A DNA stretch of 10,090 nt, from the NCBI GenBank assembly GCA_964579345.1, contig CAZOHB010000094.1, positions 1 through 10,090 of the forward strand. The letters are read 5' to 3'. How positions within the stretch are numbered: the first letter of the stretch is position 1; every line of letters starts with the position of its first letter. A program made the translations under genes and the position numbers. The notes beneath the pieces are model-generated. The model saw only the letters and a list, made by a program, of their open reading frames with translations. It was not told the DNA's origin and made no database searches. Below, one piece after another: positions 1 through 4,633 of the stretch. Source of the DNA: RGIG5612 sp964579345. Its GTDB lineage: Bacteria > Bacillota > Clostridia > Lachnospirales > Lachnospiraceae.

Positions 1-29
1 GCGAGAGCGAAGCGAAGCAATCCGTAACG

Positions 30-92
30 ACCCACTAATGTGGGTAAAAACAAATTGCTTATCACTGCAATTTGAAGCAACTTCCAAGTTGC
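30..92. repeat. three consecutive small inverted repeats upstream of tRNA-Leu
   Basis: Three perfect inverted repeats sit back to back in the 95 bases before the tRNA: ACCCAC/GTGGGT (30-35 and 40-45, loop TAAT), CAAATTGC/GCAATTTG (51-58 and 67-74, 8-base loop) and GCAACTT/AAGTTGC (77-83 and 86-92, 2-base loop). None is followed by a T-run, so they do not look like terminators. No convincing -35/-10 pair is visible here, so the tRNA may be transcribed from beyond the window edge. The hairpins could be processing or folding elements in the precursor, which is inference. Confidence 0.5.
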
Positions 93-95
93 AAT

Positions 96-179
96 GCCGC
101 AGTGGCGGAACTGGCAGACGCGCGGGACTTAAAATCCCGTTCTGGCAACAGAGTATCGGTTCGATTCCGATCTGCGGCA
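96..179 (+). tRNA. tRNA-Leu (anticodon UAA)
   Basis: A complete class II tRNA cloverleaf can be folded by eye. The acceptor stem pairs GCCGCAG (96-102) with CTGCGGC (172-178), with discriminator A179. The anticodon stem is CGGGA/TCCCG (123-127 and 135-139) around loop CTTAAAA, giving anticodon TAA at 130-132, which reads the leucine codon UUA. A long variable arm (TCTG/CAGA around GCAA) and a T-arm ATCGG-TTCGATT-CCGAT follow. The variable arm and discriminator A are normal for bacterial tRNA-Leu. The 3' CCA is not encoded: the bases after 179 are CTT, so CCA must be added after transcription. A strong terminator follows at 207-249. Confidence 0.97.
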
Positions 180-182
180 CTT

Positions 183-206
183 CCTGAGGAAAGCGAAATC
201 GGAAAT
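183..206 (-). repeat. truncated inverted copy of the 58-bp hairpin repeat
   Basis: Directly after the tRNA, CCTGAGGAAAGC (183-194) equals the reverse complement of the right end of the repeat units at 256-313 and 327-384. TCGGAAAT (199-206) resembles the reverse complement of their left end (TTCGGAAAAT). Only four bases, GAAA, lie between the two pieces, where a full unit has more than 30. It is best read as an internally deleted relic in the opposite orientation. The second half of the match is short, so this reading is moderate. Confidence 0.5.
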
Positions 207-249
207 AAAAACAGATGGTTCACTTGTGAAACCATCTGTTTTTATTTTT
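207..249 (+). terminator. intrinsic terminator of the tRNA-Leu transcript
   Basis: AAAAACAGATGG (207-218) pairs with CCATCTGTTTTT (232-243). The stem continues through TTCAC (219-223) and GTGAA (226-230) with a bulged A231. The tip is TT, and the T-rich tail TTTTTATTTTT (239-249) follows. The very stable stem with a U-tract is a textbook rho-independent terminator, which separates the tRNA from the repeats and gene downstream. Confidence 0.92.
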
Positions 250-255
250 GATTAC

Positions 256-313
256 ATTTTCCGAAGGAAAATGCATGAGCAACGCTTTGCGTTGCGAATG
301 TGCTTTCCTCAGG
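256..313. repeat. hairpin repeat unit 1 (58 bp, tandem pair)
   Basis: This unit is near-identical to 327-384, with one mismatch (T292 versus C363). It folds into one long hairpin. GCAACGC (279-285) pairs perfectly with GCGTTGC (289-295) around loop TTT. A GA/GA internal loop separates this from GGAAAATGCAT (266-276), which pairs with ATGTGCTTTCC (298-308) through one mismatch and two G-U pairs. CC (261-262) and GG (312-313) can close the base. The left end also contains the competing small palindrome TTTTCC-GAA-GGAAAA (257-271). It resembles a REP- or MITE-like palindromic unit. The short open frames crossing it are repeat artefacts, not genes. Confidence 0.85.
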
Positions 314-326
314 AAGTGCCGCATTT

Positions 327-384
327 ATTTTCCGAAGGAAAATGCATGAGCAACGCTTTGCGCTGCGAATGTGCTTTCCTCAGG
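327..384. repeat. hairpin repeat unit 2 (58 bp, tandem pair)
   Basis: This second copy starts 71 bp after unit 1 in the same orientation, with 13 bp between the units. The single difference, C363, turns an A-T pair of the apical stem into an A-C mismatch, so this copy is slightly less stable. Its right flank (CCCTTC) is unrelated to the tRNA-like flank of unit 1. This suggests that the repeat boundary really is at the CAGG end. Confidence 0.85.
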
Positions 385-412
385 CCCTTCTATTCCCCTT
401 CTTTAACAACCA

Positions 413-421
413 TGGTATAAT
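413..421 (+). promoter_or_regulatory. probable promoter (extended -10) for the C_GCAxxG_C_C gene
   Basis: TGGTATAAT (413-421) is a perfect -10 hexamer with the extended TGn motif. The -35 region 17 bp upstream (TTCCCC, 393-398) is poor, as is tolerated with an extended -10. A second TATAAT at 467-472 has TTGATC (442-447) upstream at 19-bp spacing and would start transcription almost at the ribosome binding site. Either could serve the gene at 496. Confidence 0.5.
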
Positions 422-495
422 GCCTTCTGATCTACTTTCATTTGATCAGACTTCTTCATTTGGAAATATAATAATCATAATTCAGAGGTATTTTT

Positions 496-879
496 ATGAA
501 CAAACAAGACTATGCGATCGAGTTAAAACATAATCGGCACAATTGTGCGCAGGCCGTTCTTTGTGCATATGCAGATGAACTTGAAATGCCGGCAGAAACC
601 TTGAAAAATCTGGGATCTGCCTTCGGAGGAGGCATGGGAAACATGAAGGGCAATTGCGGGGCTTTGTGCGGTGCAGTTGCAGTGCTTGGTCTGATGAAAG
701 GCGGGGAGGCACCTCTAGGAAGGGCAGCGTCAGCGCTTCATGATTCTTTTGTAAAACAAAGCGGTTCTGCGATATGCAAGGAAATCAAGGGAGTTGAGAC
801 AGGAACCATTCTTTGTTCCTGCGATGATTGTGTCCGAAATGCAGTGAATGCTTTAGAAGAGATTCTTCATCAAAATTAA
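496..879 (+). CDS. C_GCAxxG_C_C family protein (putative redox-active small protein)
   Basis: The 127-residue product matches by eye the C_GCAxxG_C_C family of small cysteine-rich proteins, presumed redox-active or metal-binding; their biochemical role is not established. Visible hallmarks are NCAQAVL (Cys17), the glycine-rich SAFGGGMG (41-48), the core NCGALCGA (Cys54 and Cys58), ICKEIKG (Cys94) and a C-terminal CSCDDCV cluster (Cys107, 109, 112), then a helix ending in EEILHQN. Eight cysteines in 127 residues with no signal peptide or membrane segment suggest a cytoplasmic protein. The start is ATG 496, preceded by AGAGG (484-488) at seven-base spacing. The gene stands alone, converges on the MFS gene and ends at a bidirectional terminator. 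A link to its neighbours is not evident. Confidence 0.9.
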   Translation: MNKQDYAIELKHNRHNCAQAVLCAYADELEMPAETLKNLGSAFGGGMGNMKGNCGALCGAVAVLGLMKGGEAPLGRAASALHDSFVKQSGSAICKEIKGVETGTILCSCDDCVRNAVNALEEILHQN

Positions 880-890
880 ATGCATTGCTT

Positions 891-933
891 AAAAAAAGCG
901 AACCCATAAAAAAGTATGGATTCGCTTTTTTTT
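891..933. terminator. bidirectional intrinsic terminator between convergent genes
   Basis: AAAAAAAGCGAACCCATA (891-908) pairs with TATGGATTCGCTTTTTTT (915-932) around a 6-base loop, with a single C-A mismatch. A T-run follows on the plus strand (926-933). The A-run at 891-897 gives a T-run on the minus strand. It therefore serves both the gene ending at 879 and the minus-strand MFS gene ending at 960. A partial second copy of the right arm (ATTCGCTTTTTT) lies at 949-960, next to the MFS stop codon. Confidence 0.88.
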
Positions 934-959
934 CTATTAAAAATACAGATTCGCTTTTT

Positions 960-2123
960 TTATTTCTTTTCTTTCCCCATTTTGAAAACAACTGTAATAA
1001 CCGCGAGTATCACAGCGATACCGGCAATTGTCAGAAAACGGTAGCGTGTACTATTCGAACCGCTTAAGAGAGCAGCAATATTCGTAATAAACGGCGCGAG
1101 AAAAACACCGACGAATGAGCTGCTCAGGATCATCGCGCTGTTCAGCGTTTCATATCCTTTCAGCTTTCCGGCTCCACCCATGCAGACCGGCAGGATCATG
1201 CTGATCGAAGCACCAGCGACCAGACAACCGATCACTAAAAGAGCAGTGCTGTTGCTGAAAGCGATGATCACAGCACCGGCAGCAAGAACAAGCGCTCCAC
1301 ACATCGCCGTCCATCGTTTCAACTTAGAAAAGAGGAGGCCAAACAGAAGACCGGTGATCGTACCACCTAATAGAAACATCGTTGAAATCGTACCTGCATA
1401 AGCCGTATCGCCAAGCTCTCGCTCCGAGACCAGCATCGCAAGGTTTGCCGGACCGGCAGAATAGATGACAAGGAACAAAGCCGTAACGATCATTTCCTTT
1501 AATATTACAAGTTTGAACGGCTCGCGCTTCTTAACAACTTCATTGTCAGCTTCTTTCGTGAATCCCTGCTCTTTTCTTCCGGGAACTCCGATCAATGCGA
1601 AAAAGATTCCGAAAACTCCCATCAGGTAGACCAGATAGCCGTAATTCCATCCGAGCGTTGCCAGAAAACCGCCAAGGAATGTCATGAGCATGCTGCCAAC
1701 ATTATTTGCGCTGTTCTGCCAGCCGAGCATGGTCTGCTTTTCAGATCCTTCAAAGCATTCATTCACAAGAGCCGGAGCGAGCGGAGCAACCATACCGATC
1801 CCGATACCTAAAAAGGCCGCCCAGACATAAAGAATGGTCAGGCTGGAATGGAAGATGCATGCAGCGACTCCGGTCAGACAGATGATCGAAAGCCCGGATA
1901 CGGCAAGCGTCTTTTTTGGAAGTCTGTCGGAAAGAAAGGCACTGATCATCGTGAAGATCAGACAGAAGATACTCGGGAACGTCATCAAAAACTGTATTCC
2001 GGTATCGGAAGCCTCCGGAAAAGCAGCGGCGATCTGTGCAAGGATCGGCGCGATGCCGTTGGTCCCCATCTGCACCAGGGACATCGTAATGATTGCAATT
2101 TTCAACAGATTTTTGCTTTTCAT
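960..2123 (-). CDS. major facilitator superfamily (MFS) transporter
   Basis: This is a 387-residue, highly hydrophobic protein of typical MFS length, with alternating membrane segments over the whole chain (about 12 predicted). The loop between helices 2 and 3 has a recognisable motif A remnant, SDRLPKK (residues 65-71). A hydrophilic central cytoplasmic loop rich in Lys and Glu (about 181-205) separates the two six-helix halves. The start is ATG at 2121-2123, supported by GGTGGAG on the minus strand (complement of 2132-2138) at eight-base spacing. The N-terminus MKSKNLLKIAIITMSLVQMG runs straight into helix 1. The substrate cannot be read from the sequence. It is transcribed divergently from the riboswitch-xpt operon with about 140 bp between promoters, but a shared function is not shown. 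The alternative description, a multidrug or organic-anion efflux protein, is equally open. Confidence 0.92.
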   Translation of the reverse strand: MKSKNLLKIAIITMSLVQMGTNGIAPILAQIAAAFPEASDTGIQFLMTFPSIFCLIFTMISAFLSDRLPKKTLAVSGLSIICLTGVAACIFHSSLTILYVWAAFLGIGIGMVAPLAPALVNECFEGSEKQTMLGWQNSANNVGSMLMTFLGGFLATLGWNYGYLVYLMGVFGIFFALIGVPGRKEQGFTKEADNEVVKKREPFKLVILKEMIVTALFLVIYSAGPANLAMLVSERELGDTAYAGTISTMFLLGGTITGLLFGLLFSKLKRWTAMCGALVLAAGAVIIAFSNSTALLVIGCLVAGASISMILPVCMGGAGKLKGYETLNSAMILSSSFVGVFLAPFITNIAALLSGSNSTRYRFLTIAGIAVILAVITVVFKMGKEKK

Positions 2124-2143
2124 AGAAGATACTCCACCATATT

Positions 2144-2155
2144 ATTTCATGAAAT
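2144..2155. promoter_or_regulatory. 12-bp palindrome ATTTCATGAAAT in the MFS 5' leader
   Basis: This perfect palindrome lies between the probable -10 box and the ribosome binding site of the minus-strand MFS gene. Its position would suit a repressor operator. An A+T-rich palindrome of 12 bp can arise by chance, so this is only a candidate. Confidence 0.25.
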
Positions 2156-2165
2156 TCCATTTTAA

Positions 2166-2194
2166 AAAGTAGCATACTATGAAAAAGGTGACAA
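2166..2194 (-). promoter_or_regulatory. probable promoter of the MFS gene
   Basis: Reading the minus strand, TTGTCA (complement of 2189-2194) is followed after 17 bp by TACTTT (complement of 2166-2171), preceded by TG as an extended -10. The -35 is close to consensus (5 of 6) and the -10 is weak. Transcription would give a leader of roughly 35 bases before the MFS start. A GTAGC/GCTAC inverted pair (2169-2173 and 2214-2218) brackets the promoter and might be part of an operator. Confidence 0.45.
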
Positions 2195-2262
2195 TTTGGT
2201 TTTTACTTGTGGCGCTACAACCTGAAAAGACCTGATTTTATGCGAAATAACCGTGTTTTTAT

Positions 2263-2291
2263 TTGACTTTTTAAATAACGGATGATACTAT
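2263..2291 (+). promoter_or_regulatory. promoter of the riboswitch-xpt-transporter operon
   Basis: TTGACT (2263-2268) and TACTAT (2286-2291) are separated by exactly 17 bp, with an extended TGA just before the -10. Transcription would begin near 2298, about 50 bases ahead of the riboswitch aptamer. This is the best-matching promoter in the window. Confidence 0.78.
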
Positions 2292-2348
2292 TGCCGAGTA
2301 GTGTTTACACTGCATGAGGATGAGAATACTGATAATCGAATATTTTTA

Positions 2349-2444
2349 CCAGTATAGGTTTGGATAGTGACTGTTTTGAGCGGGGAGGCTCAACACGCAG
2401 GCCCAAATGTATCTACCGTAACGCCTAGAAGTTACGACTACTGG
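2349..2444 (+). ncRNA. purine riboswitch aptamer, guanine class, with expanded L2
   Basis: The three-way junction can be folded by eye and aligned with the known xpt guanine aptamer. P1 is CCAGTA (2349-2354) with TACTGG (2439-2444). J1/2 begins TAG (2355-2357). P2 is GTTTGG (2358-2363) with CCAAAT (2403-2408). J2/3 is GTATCTACC (2409-2417), matching the GUUUCUACC core. P3 is GTAAC (2418-2422) with GTTAC (2431-2435), closing an 8-base loop GCCTAGAA. J3/1 is GACTAC (2436-2441). The base matching C74 (C2438) predicts guanine rather than adenine recognition, and the U51 equivalent is present (T2414), arguing against the known 2'-deoxyguanosine type. Oddly, L2, normally seven bases, is about 39 bases here and holds an extra stem TTGAGC/GCTCAA (2376-2381 and 2388-2393). 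The GG that would make the L2-L3 contact remains (2400-2401), as does CC in L3 (2424-2425). Confidence 0.85.
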
Positions 2445-2464
2445 CTCAGAAAGACCGAGACCAG
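2441..2464 (+). promoter_or_regulatory. antiterminator of the riboswitch expression platform
   Basis: CTGGCTC (2441-2447) includes the 3' strand of aptamer helix P1 and can pair with GAGACCAG (2457-2464), with one bulged A. The same GAGACCAG forms the 5' arm of the downstream terminator, so the two structures exclude each other. Ligand binding would lock P1, free the terminator arm and stop transcription. This is the genetic-off logic known for guanine riboswitches. Confidence 0.8.
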
Positions 2465-2505
2465 ACAGAGGCTATAACATGGCATGATGTTTGGCTCGTT
2501 TTTTT
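2456..2505 (+). terminator. riboswitch-controlled intrinsic terminator
   Basis: CGAGACCAGACA (2456-2467) pairs with TGTTTGGCTCG (2488-2498) over 11 pairs, with one bulged A and one G-U pair. Seven Ts follow at 2499-2505. The 20-base loop contains an ATG (2484), which is therefore not the xpt start. The 3' arm TGGCTC repeats the P1 3' strand (TGGCTC, 2442-2447), which makes the two compete for the same partner. Confidence 0.87.
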
Positions 2506-2540
2506 ATCTGTTGACTTGTTATGTTATCAGGATTCTTAGT

Positions 2541-2545
2541 GAGGA
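2541..2545 (+). promoter_or_regulatory. ribosome binding site deciding the xpt start
   Basis: GAGGA sits ten bases before ATG 2556. The longer open frame from ATG 2484 has its start inside the terminator hairpin and no ribosome binding site, and its extra 24 residues are not expected in Xpt proteins. Confidence 0.7.
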
Positions 2546-2555
2546 TGAATATTAT

Positions 2556-3134
2556 ATGAAGGCTTTGGAAGAAAAAATTCTTAAAGAGGGAAAAGTCTAC
2601 CCTGGAAATGTTCTTAAGGTAGGTTCTTTCCTGAATCATCAGATCGATGTCAGCTTTATGTCTGAAATCGGCAAGGAATTCTATCGATTATTCAAAGATG
2701 AAAAAATAACAAAAGTTCTTACGATCGAGACATCGGGGATCCCGGTTGCCTGCTTTGCGGCAATCCATTTTGGGGTACCTGTTCTTTTTGCAAAAAAGCA
2801 TCAGACGAAAAATCTTTCCGATGACTGTTATTCTACGGAGATCATGTCTTTTACCCATGGCAATTCCTACCAGGCAAGGATCGAAAAAAAATATCTGACC
2901 GATCAGGATACCGTACTGATCGTGGATGATTTCCTTGCCAACGGCTGTGCGCTGGAAGGTCTTTTACAGCTGGTAGAGCAGGCCGGCGCAAAATGTGTAG
3001 GCTGCGGAATCGTGATTGAAAAAGCGTTTCAGGATGGCGGCAAGAAGCTCAGAGAGCAGGGCGTTCGCGTGGAAAGCCTTGCCCGGATCGCCAGCATGAA
3101 TGATCAGGGCTGTCTCGAATTCGTTCAGGAATAA
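2556..3134 (+). CDS. xpt: xanthine phosphoribosyltransferase
   Basis: Xpt transfers phosphoribose from PRPP to xanthine, giving XMP for GMP synthesis, in cytoplasmic purine salvage. The 192-residue product from ATG 2556 matches the roughly 194-residue length of Bacillus Xpt and its layout. The N-terminus is MKALEEKILKEG, followed by KVGSFLNHQID (21-31), IETSGIPVA (57-65), the FAKKHQT base-binding and loop region (78-84), the PRPP-binding signature VLIVDDFLANGCA (120-132), GIVIEKAFQ (151-159) and VESLARI (172-178). The frame stays open upstream to ATG 2484, but that codon lies in the terminator loop and is rejected. The gene follows a guanine-class riboswitch, exactly the context known for xpt in Firmicutes, and so should be repressed when guanine is plentiful. 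It precedes a BMP-type transporter operon by 94 bp with no terminator between, suggesting cotranscription. Confidence 0.96.
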   Translation: MKALEEKILKEGKVYPGNVLKVGSFLNHQIDVSFMSEIGKEFYRLFKDEKITKVLTIETSGIPVACFAAIHFGVPVLFAKKHQTKNLSDDCYSTEIMSFTHGNSYQARIEKKYLTDQDTVLIVDDFLANGCALEGLLQLVEQAGAKCVGCGIVIEKAFQDGGKKLREQGVRVESLARIASMNDQGCLEFVQE

Positions 3135-3154
3135 CGTCCTGTCGCATCACATGG

Positions 3155-3190
3155 ATATATACCCGCTGTATGTTCAGCGGCATTATATAT
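3155..3190 (+). promoter_or_regulatory. stem-loop between xpt and the lipoprotein gene
   Basis: CCGCTG (3163-3168) pairs with CAGCGG (3175-3180) around TATGTT. An outer ATATATA (3155-3161) can pair with TATATAT (3184-3190). No T-run follows, so it is unlikely to terminate. It may mark an mRNA processing or stability point that lets the downstream lipoprotein gene be expressed more highly than xpt. No convincing separate promoter is visible in this gap. Confidence 0.5.
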
Positions 3191-3228
3191 AAACAACTAA
3201 ACAGTATTATTTAGGAGGACACACAGAA

Positions 3229-4485
3229 ATGAAAGGAATCAAAAAAATTCTTGCACTCGTTTTTGTAGCTATTTTCGCTGTTGGAATGCTTGCAGCATGC
3301 GGCGGAAACAACGGCGGAAACACACCGGCAGGTTCCGGAGCAGCACCAGCACCTGCACCGGCAGCATCCGACTTCAAAGCCGGACTTATCTGCCTTCATG
3401 ATGAGAACTCCACCTACGACTTAAACTTCATCAATGCTTTTAAAGCAGCATGTGAGGCAATGGGTCTTGTAGAAGGTGAGAGCTATTTCATCAAAACAAA
3501 CAAAGGTGAAAACGAAGAATGCTATCAGGCAGCAAGCGAGCTGGTAGACCAGGGATGCAACATCGTATTTGCAGACAGCTTTGGTCATGAAGATTATCTT
3601 CTTCAGGCAGCGATGGAGAACCCGGACGTACAGTTCTGCCATGCAACAGGAACAAAAGCTCACACAGAGAAGGTTGAAAACTATCACAACGCATTTGCTT
3701 CTATCTATGAAGGCCGTTATCTTGCAGGTATCGCTGCAGGCATGAAGCTGAACGAGATGATCGAAGCTGGCAAGATCACAGCAGACAAGGCAGTTATGGG
3801 TTATGTCGGCGCATATCCGTATGCAGAAGTTAAATCCGGCTATACTTCCTTCTACCTTGGCGCAAAGAGCGTTTGCCCGAGCGTAACCATGCAGGTAACC
3901 TTTACCAACTCCTGGTATGATGAGACTCTGGAGAAGACCGGTGCACAGACACTGATCGATAAAGGCTGCGTTCTGATCAGCCAGCACGCTGACTCCATGG
4001 GCGCTCCGACTGCATGCGAAGCAGCAGGCGTTCCGAACGTATCCTATAACGGATCTACCATTCAGGCTTGCCCGAATACCTTTATCGTATCTTCCAGAAT
4101 CGACTGGGCTCCGTACTTCACATATGCTATGAAGAGCACACAGGACGGAACAAAGATCGATTATGACTGGGTAGGAACGATTGAGACGGGAAGCGTTGTT
4201 CTTACAGAACTCAATGAAGCAGTTGCAGCAGCAGGCACAGCAGAAGCAATCGAAGCAGCCAAGGCTGAACTTGCAGCTGGAACACGCAACGTATTTGATA
4301 CAACAACATTTACGGTTGGCGGAAAAGCACTTGATTCTTATCAGGCAGACGTTGATGACATGGGAGACTTTGCTCCGGATACAGAAGTTGTAGAAAACGG
4401 CGTATTTAAGGAGTCCTTCTTCAGATCAGCACCGTACTTCGATGTTGATATTGATGGAATCACGATCTTAGGTGACGTACAATAA
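3229..4485 (+). CDS. BMP-family nucleoside ABC transporter substrate-binding lipoprotein
   Basis: This is a 418-residue extracellular lipoprotein that should capture the substrate, probably purine nucleosides, and hand it to the permease pair encoded downstream. It begins with a signal peptide whose lipobox is LAAC (residues 21-24), so Cys24 would be lipidated. A flexible Gly/Asn/Ala/Pro linker follows (25-46). The mature domain starts near DFKAGLICLHDENSTYDLNF and has the BMP/Med arrangement: QAASELVDQGCNIVFADSFGHEDYL, then NPDVQFCHATG, then YEGRYLAGIAAGMKL, and VMGYVGAYPYAEVKSGY. An Ala/Glu-rich helical stretch lies around 325-348. It is longer than Bacillus NupN (about 360), so it is a distinct subgroup. 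The start is ATG 3229, ten bases after AGGAGG (3213-3218). The order lipoprotein-ATPase-permease-permease equals nupNOPQ. Exact substrate specificity is inferred from family and riboswitch context. Confidence 0.92.
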   Translation: MKGIKKILALVFVAIFAVGMLAACGGNNGGNTPAGSGAAPAPAPAASDFKAGLICLHDENSTYDLNFINAFKAACEAMGLVEGESYFIKTNKGENEECYQAASELVDQGCNIVFADSFGHEDYLLQAAMENPDVQFCHATGTKAHTEKVENYHNAFASIYEGRYLAGIAAGMKLNEMIEAGKITADKAVMGYVGAYPYAEVKSGYTSFYLGAKSVCPSVTMQVTFTNSWYDETLEKTGAQTLIDKGCVLISQHADSMGAPTACEAAGVPNVSYNGSTIQACPNTFIVSSRIDWAPYFTYAMKSTQDGTKIDYDWVGTIETGSVVLTELNEAVAAAGTAEAIEAAKAELAAGTRNVFDTTTFTVGGKALDSYQADVDDMGDFAPDTEVVENGVFKESFFRSAPYFDVDIDGITILGDVQ

Positions 4486-4499
4486 TACTTGTTTTATTT

Positions 4500-4532
4500 C
4501 GAGGGAGATCTGCTTTTGGCGGGTCTCCCTCG
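4500..4532 (+). promoter_or_regulatory. stem-loop 1 between lipoprotein and ATPase genes
   Basis: CGAGGGAGATC (4500-4510) pairs with GGTCTCCCTCG (4522-4532) over 11 pairs including one G-U. The loop is 11 bases and no T-run follows. This position, just behind the binding-protein gene of an ABC operon, is typical of a 3' stabilising or partial-termination hairpin that keeps binding protein in excess over ATPase and permeases. That role is inferred. Confidence 0.7.
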
Positions 4533-4556
4533 TGAAACGTACGTCGGGGAAATACG

Positions 4557-4597
4557 TGAAAGGGGAGATTAAAAGTTCTTTTTAATTTGCCCTTTCA
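4557..4597 (+). promoter_or_regulatory. stem-loop 2 between lipoprotein and ATPase genes
   Basis: TGAAAGGG (4557-4564) pairs with CCCTTTCA (4590-4597). Inside it, ATTAAAA (4568-4574) pairs with TTTTAAT (4580-4586). The structure ends about 24 bases before the ATPase ribosome binding site. It also lacks a following T-run. It may be a processing site or may limit downstream expression. Confidence 0.6.
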
Positions 4598-4620
4598 TGT
4601 TTCTAAAAAAAGATTTCTGA

Positions 4621-4625
4621 AAGGA
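4621..4625 (+). promoter_or_regulatory. ribosome binding site selecting the GTG start of the ATPase gene
   Basis: AAGGA lies eight bases before GTG 4634. An ATG at 4627 is only one base from this site and opens a four-codon frame (M-N-R-G-stop) out of frame with the ATPase, so GTG is preferred. Confidence 0.75.
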
Positions 4626-4633
4626 TATGAATC

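Larger units (their letters stand above)
173..323. repeat. 22-bp perfect inverted repeat copying the tRNA-Leu 3' end
   Basis: TGCGGCACTTCCTGAGGAAAGC-type sequence at 173-194 is exactly reverse-complemented at 302-323. The left arm covers the last seven tRNA bases (173-179), the spacer CTT and the start of the truncated repeat relic. The right arm is the end of repeat unit 1 plus AAGTGCCGCA. The match stops at both edges (C172 opposite T324, G195 opposite T301). So part of the tRNA tail has been duplicated in inverted orientation together with the repeat. As an inverted copy with only seven tRNA bases, it is not a normal attachment-site duplication. Confidence 0.85.

Noticed and set aside
173..323. 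Integrative element attachment sites at the tRNA 3' end
   Set aside because: The repeat is inverted, not direct, includes only seven tRNA bases, and no integrase gene is present.
256..384. Possible CRISPR array
   Set aside because: Only two 58-bp units separated by 13 bp, with no spacers of regular size and no cas genes.
226..533. Two overlapping short open frames with repeated peptide FRRKMHEQRFALRMCFPQ
   Set aside because: They cross the tandem hairpin repeat; the shared peptide is a by-product of the DNA repeat. There is no ribosome binding site, and one overlaps the real gene at 496.
1759..2175. 138-residue minus-strand frame over the start of the MFS gene
   Set aside because: It is an out-of-frame shadow of the MFS gene with mixed composition and no family resemblance.
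3163..3180. Terminator between xpt and the lipoprotein gene
   Set aside because: The CCGCTG/CAGCGG hairpin is not followed by a T-run (next bases are CATTATATATAAAC), so termination is unlikely.
3421..3987. 188-residue minus-strand open frame opposite the lipoprotein gene
   Set aside because: It lies antisense within the clear BMP lipoprotein, has a cysteine-rich shadow composition and no ribosome binding site.
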